The notes beneath the pieces were generated by a model. That model worked only from the letters and a program-made list of their open reading frames with translations. It was not told the origin of the DNA and searched no databases. A stretch of DNA of 64,000 nucleotides from Kitasatospora sp052076145 (GTDB lineage: Bacteria; Actinomycetota; Actinomycetes; Streptomycetales; Streptomycetaceae). Both the position numbers and the translations under genes were made by a program. This document shows, piece after piece, positions 59,748 to 64,000 of the stretch (position 1 is its first letter; each line of letters opens with the position of its first letter). The stretch covers positions 1,054,001 through 1,118,000 of the forward strand of contig NZ_CP197246.1 of NCBI RefSeq assembly GCF_052076145.1, in the 5' to 3' direction.

Positions 59748-60405
59748 ACCGCTCGTCCGCTGGTACTGGATCGGCGACCGCCTGGGCTACCTGCTCGACC
59801 TCACGCGCACCCATGCGGTGATCGCCCTGGTCCCCGTCCTGATCGCACTGCTGGTCGCGGTGCCGCTCGGCCTGGTCTGCGCCCGGCTGCCCCGGCTCTA
59901 CCAGCCGGTGTCGGTGGTCCTCAACGTGGCGTACGCACTGCCGTCGCTGGCGCTCTTCGTCCTCCTGATCCCGTACACCGGGCTCGCCACCCGGGCGACG
60001 GTGATGATCCCGCTGACCTTCTACGCCCTCGCGGTGCTGCTGCCGACGACGGTCGACGGGCTGCGCTCGGTGCCGGAGTCCGTCCGGCAGGCGGCCACCG
60101 CGATGGGGTACGGCCCGTGGCACCGGCTGGCGGCCGTCGAGCTGCCCGCCGCCCTGCCGTACCTGATCTCCGGCCTCCGGGTCGCAGCGGTGTCCAGCAT
60201 CTCGCTGGCCGCCGTCGGCGCGCTGGTCGGCCTCGGCGGGCTCGGCGAGCTCTTCCTCAACGGCTTCCAGCTCACCTTCACCACGCCGATCCTGGCCGGG
60301 ATCGTGCTGGTCGCCGCCCTCGCGCTGGTCACCGACCTGCTGCTGGTGCTGGCCCGGCGACTGCTCGCACCGTGGGCCGTCCGGGAGAAGGGCGCGGCAC
60401 AGTGA
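59737..60405 (+). CDS. Osmoprotectant ABC transporter permease (OpuCB/OpuCD-like)
   Basis: A 222-residue permease with about six helices; EAA loop AATAMGYGPWHRLAAVELPAA. ALPSLALFVLLIPYTGLATR is typical of OpuC permeases. GTG start; overlaps the ATPase gene by 11 bp and the next permease by four bases. Confidence 0.9.
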   Translation: MDGEPLVRWYWIGDRLGYLLDLTRTHAVIALVPVLIALLVAVPLGLVCARLPRLYQPVSVVLNVAYALPSLALFVLLIPYTGLATRATVMIPLTFYALAVLLPTTVDGLRSVPESVRQAATAMGYGPWHRLAAVELPAALPYLISGLRVAAVSSISLAAVGALVGLGGLGELFLNGFQLTFTTPILAGIVLVAALALVTDLLLVLARRLLAPWAVREKGAAQ

Positions 60406-61088
60406 ACTGGCTCGACTGGCTGAACACCTTCTTCACCGCGCCCGCCCGGCAGAGCGGCCCGGACTCGATCGTCCACCGGGTCTGGGAGCACCTGGTCTTC
60501 TGCGGCGAGGCGCTCTTCTGGTCCGCGCTGATCGCCGTCCCGCTCGGCCTGCTGATCGGCTACACCGGTCGCGGCGCCGTCGCCGTGACGACCCTGACCG
60601 GTGTCGCTCGCGCCCTGCCCACCCTCGGGCTGGTCACCCTGACGGTGCTGCTCGCCGGGGTCGGCGACACCGCCGTACTCGTCCCGTTGGTCGCCCTGGC
60701 CGCGCCGCCGCTGCTGGTGGCGACCGTCGAGGGCATCCGGGGCACCGACCCGGAGCTGCGCGACGCGGCTCGCGGCATCGGCCTGACGCACCGTCAAGTC
60801 CTGTTCCAGGTCTGCCTTCCCGCCGGTCTGCCCACCCTGCTCGCCGGGCTGCGCAACGCGACCGTGCAGGTGATCGCCACCGCGACGGTCGCCGCGTACG
60901 TCGGCCTGGGCGGGCTCGGCCGGTACGTCATCGACGGGCTGGCCACCCGGGACTTCCCCGCCACGGCGGGCGGGGCACTGCTCGTGGTGCTGCTCGCCGT
61001 CGCGGCCCAACTGTGCTTCGCGGCGCTGCTGCGGTACGGGCTGCCGCCGGGCTTGCGGGCCCAGCGCGCCGCCGCCCGCAGGCGTTGA
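60402..61088 (+). CDS. Osmoprotectant ABC transporter permease (OpuCB/OpuCD-like)
   Basis: A 228-residue permease paralogous to the preceding gene. EAA loop DAARGIGLTHRQVLFQVCLP, TATVAAYVGLGGLGRYVIDG. It forms the second half of the OpuC channel. GTG start, GTGA overlap. Confidence 0.9.
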   Translation: MNWLDWLNTFFTAPARQSGPDSIVHRVWEHLVFCGEALFWSALIAVPLGLLIGYTGRGAVAVTTLTGVARALPTLGLVTLTVLLAGVGDTAVLVPLVALAAPPLLVATVEGIRGTDPELRDAARGIGLTHRQVLFQVCLPAGLPTLLAGLRNATVQVIATATVAAYVGLGGLGRYVIDGLATRDFPATAGGALLVVLLAVAAQLCFAALLRYGLPPGLRAQRAAARRR

Positions 61089-61147
61089 CCGCTCCACCTC
61101 CTGAACCCAATGCTCCTGCCGCTACTGACTACTGCCGAAGGACTCCC

Positions 61148-62068
61148 ATGACCTCGCGTGTGTTCCGCCCTGTCACCGCCGTCACCGCCGCCGCGCTGCT
61201 GCTCGGCGCGGCGGCGTGCGGCTCCTCCAGCGGGAAGGACCCGCTGGCCGCCTCGGGCGGCACCGGCAGCTCCGCCGCCTCCGGCAAGACCGTGGTGGTC
61301 GGCTCGGCGAACTTCCCCGAGAACGTACTGCTCGCCTCCATCTACTCGCAGGCGCTCAAGGCCAAGGGCGTCAAGGTGACCGAGAAGTTCAACATCGGCA
61401 GCCGCGAGGTGCTCTACGGCCAGCTGGAGAGCGGCAACCTGACCGTGCTGCCCGAGTACAACGGCGCGCTGCTCGGCTACCTGGACGCCAAGAACACCGC
61501 GGCCGGCACCCAGGCGGTCAACGCCGCACTGCAGCAGAAGCTGCCCGCCACGCTGGCCGTCCTGGACTCGGCCGCCGCCGAGGACAAGGACTCGCTCACC
61601 GTCTCGCAGGCGACGGCCGACGCCAAGCACCTCAAGTCGATCGCCGACCTCACGGGCGCCGGGCCGCTCACCATCGGCGGGCCGCCGGAGTTCAAGTCCC
61701 GCCGGGAGCAGCAGTTCAAGGACGTCTACGGGCTGACCTTCAAGGAGTGGAAGCCGACCGGTGACACCACCGCCAACGCGCTGAAGGACAGCGCGATCGA
61801 CGTCGGCAACGTCTTCACCACCGACCCGAAGATCGTCCAGCTGAAGCTGGTCACCCTGGAGGACCCGAAGAACCTCTTCAGCTCGCAGAACATCACCCCG
61901 CTGGTCAACAAGGCCGGGGTGGACGCGACGACGACCGCCGCCCTGAACGCCGTCTCCGGCAAGCTCGACACGGCCGGGCTGACGGCGCTGATGAAGCGCG
62001 TCGCCATCGACAAGGAGGACCCGTCGGCCGTCGCCAAGGACTGGCTGAAGGCCAACGGCCTGAGCTGA
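61148..62068 (+). CDS. Osmoprotectant-binding lipoprotein (OpuCC-like)
   Basis: A 306-residue lipoprotein. Lipobox AAAC near residue 24, then VVVGSANFPENVLLASIYSQ typical of the OpuAC domain, STLPEYNGALL-like LTVLPEYNGALLGYL and AIDVGNVFTTDPKI at the ligand cleft. It captures quaternary amines for the two permeases. ATG at 61148. Confidence 0.9.
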   Translation: MTSRVFRPVTAVTAAALLLGAAACGSSSGKDPLAASGGTGSSAASGKTVVVGSANFPENVLLASIYSQALKAKGVKVTEKFNIGSREVLYGQLESGNLTVLPEYNGALLGYLDAKNTAAGTQAVNAALQQKLPATLAVLDSAAAEDKDSLTVSQATADAKHLKSIADLTGAGPLTIGGPPEFKSRREQQFKDVYGLTFKEWKPTGDTTANALKDSAIDVGNVFTTDPKIVQLKLVTLEDPKNLFSSQNITPLVNKAGVDATTTAALNAVSGKLDTAGLTALMKRVAIDKEDPSAVAKDWLKANGLS

Positions 62069-62113
62069 TCCGGGGCGCACTCCCCAGCCGGGAGCCTGGG
62101 AGATAATGTGCGC

Positions 62114-62335
62114 ATGACCGACGAACTCCCCCTCGCACCCACCTCAGCCATCGAACGCCGAAACCAGCTCCTGCTGGCGATGCGGCAGGGCGGCGGCTCC
62201 TGGGACTGGCACCGCGCCCGCGAGACCTACTACGAGCAGCCCGACCCCCGCACGGTCCGCCGCGACCTGGAGCAGCTGCGCAAGGCCGGCACCATCCAGC
62301 GCGACCGTGAGACGGGCCTGTACACGACCGCCTAG
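62114..62335 (+). CDS. Small DeoR-like winged-helix protein
   Basis: A 73-residue protein. TVRRDLEQLRKAGTIQRDRE is the recognition-helix/wing of a DeoR/winged-helix fold. Too short for an effector domain. The ATG at 62114 is chosen; a GTG two codons upstream is possible. A strong terminator follows. It may bind DNA as a dimer. Confidence 0.68.
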   Translation: MTDELPLAPTSAIERRNQLLLAMRQGGGSWDWHRARETYYEQPDPRTVRRDLEQLRKAGTIQRDRETGLYTTA

Positions 62336-62345
62336 CACCAGACGC

Positions 62346-62398
62346 AGAAGGGCCCCGCAGCTGCTGCTCAGCTGCGGGGCCCTTCTGTTGGTTTTTTT
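62346..62398 (+). terminator. Strong Rho-independent terminator
   Basis: 18-bp perfect arms 62346-62363 and 62369-62386 (5-base loop), followed by GTTGGTTTTTTT. A rare classical U-tract terminator in this GC-rich genome. The T-run abuts the stop codon of the convergent transglycosylase gene. Confidence 0.93.
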
Positions 62399-63003
62399 TA
62401 GTACCAGTGGTGGTTCTGCCAGAACGTCCAGGCGCCGTTCGGGCTGCCGTAGCGCTCGTTCATGTAGTTCAGGGCCCACTTGATCTGGGTCTCGGGGTTG
62501 GTGCGCCAGTCCGAGCCGGTCGAGGCCATCTTGGAGCCCGGCAGGGCCTGGGCCAGGCCGTAGGCGCCGGAGGAGGCGTTGGTCGCCTTGATGTTCCAGC
62601 CGCTCTCGTGGCTGATGATGTTGCTGAAGGCGGCGTACTGGTCGGCGGGCACGATGCTCTTCGCCAGCGCCTTGACGCCGCTCGGGCTGGTGTCGGCGGC
62701 CAGCGCCGGGCGCTCCTCGGAACGCGAGGCGGCCTGCGGCTGCTCCGCCGGAGCGGGCTTCTCGGCGGCCGGGGCGGCGGGAGCAGCCGGCGCAGCGGGA
62801 GCTGCCGGGGCGGCCGGAGCAGCGGGGGCGGCCGGAGCAGCGGGGGCGGCGGCGGGGGCCTGGGCGGCGACGACCGCAGCGGAAGCGTTGTCCTCGGGCA
62901 GTGCCACCGCCACGACGGAGGCGGCACAGGCAGTCGCCAGACCGGCGGACGCCACCACGAGGGTGGACCGTCGGCGCATGGCGGCAATGAGGGAGCTACG
63001 CAT
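62398..63003 (-). CDS. Secreted SLT-domain lytic transglycosylase
   Basis: A 201-residue exported protein. Signal peptide at residues 1-38, then a low-complexity Ala-Pro repeat (about residues 45-80), and a C-terminal SLT domain: catalytic Glu in ISHESGWNIKATNASSGAYG, then LAQALPGSKMA and YMNERYGSPNGAWTFWQ. It cleaves peptidoglycan. ATG at 63003 with GGAAGG upstream. The long upstream leader may hold a riboswitch. Confidence 0.88.
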   Translation of the reverse strand: MRSSLIAAMRRRSTLVVASAGLATACAASVVAVALPEDNASAAVVAAQAPAAAPAAPAAPAAPAAPAAPAAPAAPAAPAAEKPAPAEQPQAASRSEERPALAADTSPSGVKALAKSIVPADQYAAFSNIISHESGWNIKATNASSGAYGLAQALPGSKMASTGSDWRTNPETQIKWALNYMNERYGSPNGAWTFWQNHHWY

Positions 63004-63089
63004 GAAGTGTGGCCTTCCTGGACCGAGCTGGCCTCGGTCGGGTTGGTCCGGCCATGGGCGCACAGCAGTACGGCGGCGTGAGGCCGCCA

Positions 63090-63250
63090 ACTGCCGGTGC
63101 TGTGCCGATGGCCGTGGGCACCCAGCGGTACGAGCCCGTGGAGACGGGCCACGTACGGGTGCCGGACGATTCGCGCTCCCCCGATGGCCGGCCCGGCTCG
63201 AAGACCGGCGCCGACAGGGCGGAGCGCCTTGCGACTCGACCCAGTGTTAA
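63090..63250 (-). promoter_or_regulatory. Structured 5' leader, possible ydaO (c-di-AMP) riboswitch
   Basis: On the minus strand upstream of the transglycosylase gene, a GC-rich leader with several hairpins (CCCGTctccACGGG; GCCGGTCTTCGAGCCGGGC) and purine-rich GGGGGAGCG. In Streptomyces, secreted cell-wall hydrolase genes often carry a ydaO-type c-di-AMP riboswitch. Position and gene type fit; I cannot align it to the consensus by eye. Confidence 0.4.
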
Positions 63251-63280
63251 CGCGGCCCCCACCCCGCATCAACCACCCCC

Positions 63281-63301
63281 ACTACGACGCCGCGTCGTAG
63301 T
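63281..63301. promoter_or_regulatory. 21-bp palindrome in divergent region
   Basis: Perfect 9-bp arms ACTACGACG and CGTCGTAGT around CCG. It lies between the divergent transglycosylase and methyltransferase genes, 278 bp upstream of the former. A likely regulator site; a related CTACGATCGTGCGTAG lies at 63364-63379. Confidence 0.55.
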
Positions 63302-63500
63302 CGCGCCAGCCGCCTTCACTTCCGCGAACCGCCTGGCGCACGGCCTGCGACCCCGGCGCGGTGTCTACGATCGTGCGTAGTTGCTTGGAAACCCTTGTGG
63401 CTGGTGTCACCGACCACCCACCCCCTTCGTCACCCAACGCGACCGCGCCCACACCGAAATCGGCTGTCCCGGCGACCGCACGGGCACCAGGCTGTCCGCC

Positions 63501-64000
63501 ATGGACACGGACGAGATCGGCTCACCCCACCTACTGCGCGAGGACGTCCTCGACTACTACAACCGGGGCAAGGAGCAGCGCAGGCTGTTCAGCGGCCACG
63601 ACCGACTGGAGTTCTGGCGGACCCAGGACGTGCTGCGCCGCCTACTGGGCGACGGCCCGCAGCGCGTGCTCGACGTGGGCGGCGGCCCGGGGGCCCACGC
63701 GGGCCGGCTCGCCGAGGACGGGCACCTGGTCGAGCTGGTGGACCCCGTCCCCCTGCATGTCGCCCAGGCCGCCGGGCTGCCCGGGGTCACCGCCCGGCTC
63801 GGCGACACCCGTGCGCTGGACGTGGCGGACGGGTCGTACGACGTGGTGCTGCTGCTCGGGCCGCTCTACCACCTGCCCGAGCGGGCCGACCGGCTGACCG
63901 CGTTGGCGGAGGCGCGGCGTGCGGTGCGGCCCGGCGGGCTGGTGGTGGCGGCCACCATCAACCGGTTCGCGGGGCTGCACGACACGCTTCGGGCGGGAGC
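63501..64000 (+). CDS. Class I SAM-dependent methyltransferase (cut by the window end)
   Basis: Partial gene; 166 codons are visible. Motif I VLDVGGGPGAHAGRLAEDGH, acidic strand-2 end LVELVDPVPLHV, motif II DVVLLLGPLYHLPE, motif III AVRPGGLVVAATI. The family includes small-molecule methyltransferases; substrate unknown. ATG at 63501. The 497-bp gap upstream contains the transglycosylase promoter/leader and the 63281 palindrome. Confidence 0.85.
   Translation, partial: MDTDEIGSPHLLREDVLDYYNRGKEQRRLFSGHDRLEFWRTQDVLRRLLGDGPQRVLDVGGGPGAHAGRLAEDGHLVELVDPVPLHVAQAAGLPGVTARLGDTRALDVADGSYDVVLLLGPLYHLPERADRLTALAEARRAVRPGGLVVAATINRFAGLHDTLRAG

Noticed and set aside
1..64000. Possible mobile or phage island
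   Set aside because: No integrase, transposase, phage structural gene or composition break was seen; the window reads as ordinary chromosome with accessory operons.

Overview
The window is very GC-rich, uses ATG, GTG and TTG starts, and is packed with genes joined by 4-base stop/start overlaps. It carries actinomycete hallmarks: a conservon, a CvnA-type sensor kinase, PaaABCDE, an S53 peptidase, and a short Cys-ended leader peptide before a sulfur gene. It looks like chromosomal DNA of a Streptomycetaceae member (Streptomyces or Kitasatospora). This is inferred from gene content; no rRNA or tRNA gene was seen. No phage, transposase or CRISPR array was recognised.

Layout. 0-5.8 kb: MerR regulator, MFS exporter, LamG-domain membrane protein, GNAT, DUF2278 protein, inositol-phosphatase-like enzyme. 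5.9-7.9 kb: a two-gene natural-product operon, a cyclodipeptide synthase followed by a P450 that closely resembles CYP121 of Mycobacterium tuberculosis. 8.4-11.3 kb: an iron-box-controlled dat-ddc pair (diaminobutyrate to 1,3-diaminopropane, a siderophore building block). 11.4-21 kb: methyltransferase, CitA/CitB-type two-component system divergent from a DctA-type dicarboxylate carrier, aldo/keto reductase, DUF885 protein, periplasmic-type binding lipoprotein. 21.3-27.8 kb: a conservon (CvnA-B-C-D order) preceded by an MHYT membrane sensor and a P450. 28.1-30.4 kb: a divergent second set of roadblock proteins.

30.6-33.3 kb: molybdate transporter ModABC. 33.3-38.7 kb: barstar-like protein, MFS exporter behind a palindromic operator, PucR-type regulator divergent from a ferredoxin reductase/desaturase pair resembling Rv3230c-DesA3. 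38.7-42.1 kb: PTH2-like protein, a hypothetical protein, YbjQ protein, flavin monooxygenase. 42.1-45.9 kb: PaaABCDE phenylacetyl-CoA epoxidase behind a TetR-type operator. 46-50.7 kb: M20 peptidase, small GNAT, CDGSH iron-sulfur protein, aldo/keto reductase behind a perfect 16-bp-arm inverted repeat, TetR regulator.

51.1-56.7 kb: secreted S53 peptidase, GlsB membrane protein, OmpR/HK two-component system with two exported small proteins. 56.8-62.3 kb: LysE exporter, cysteine dioxygenase-rhodanese pair behind a leader-peptide attenuator, OpuC-type osmoprotectant ABC transporter, small winged-helix protein. 62.4-64 kb: secreted SLT transglycosylase with a long structured leader, and a methyltransferase cut by the window end. 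The most interesting parts are the CDPS/CYP121-like pair, the cysteine leader attenuator, the paired conservon/roadblock loci with a probable frameshift at the kinase N-terminus, and the iron-regulated dat-ddc pair.
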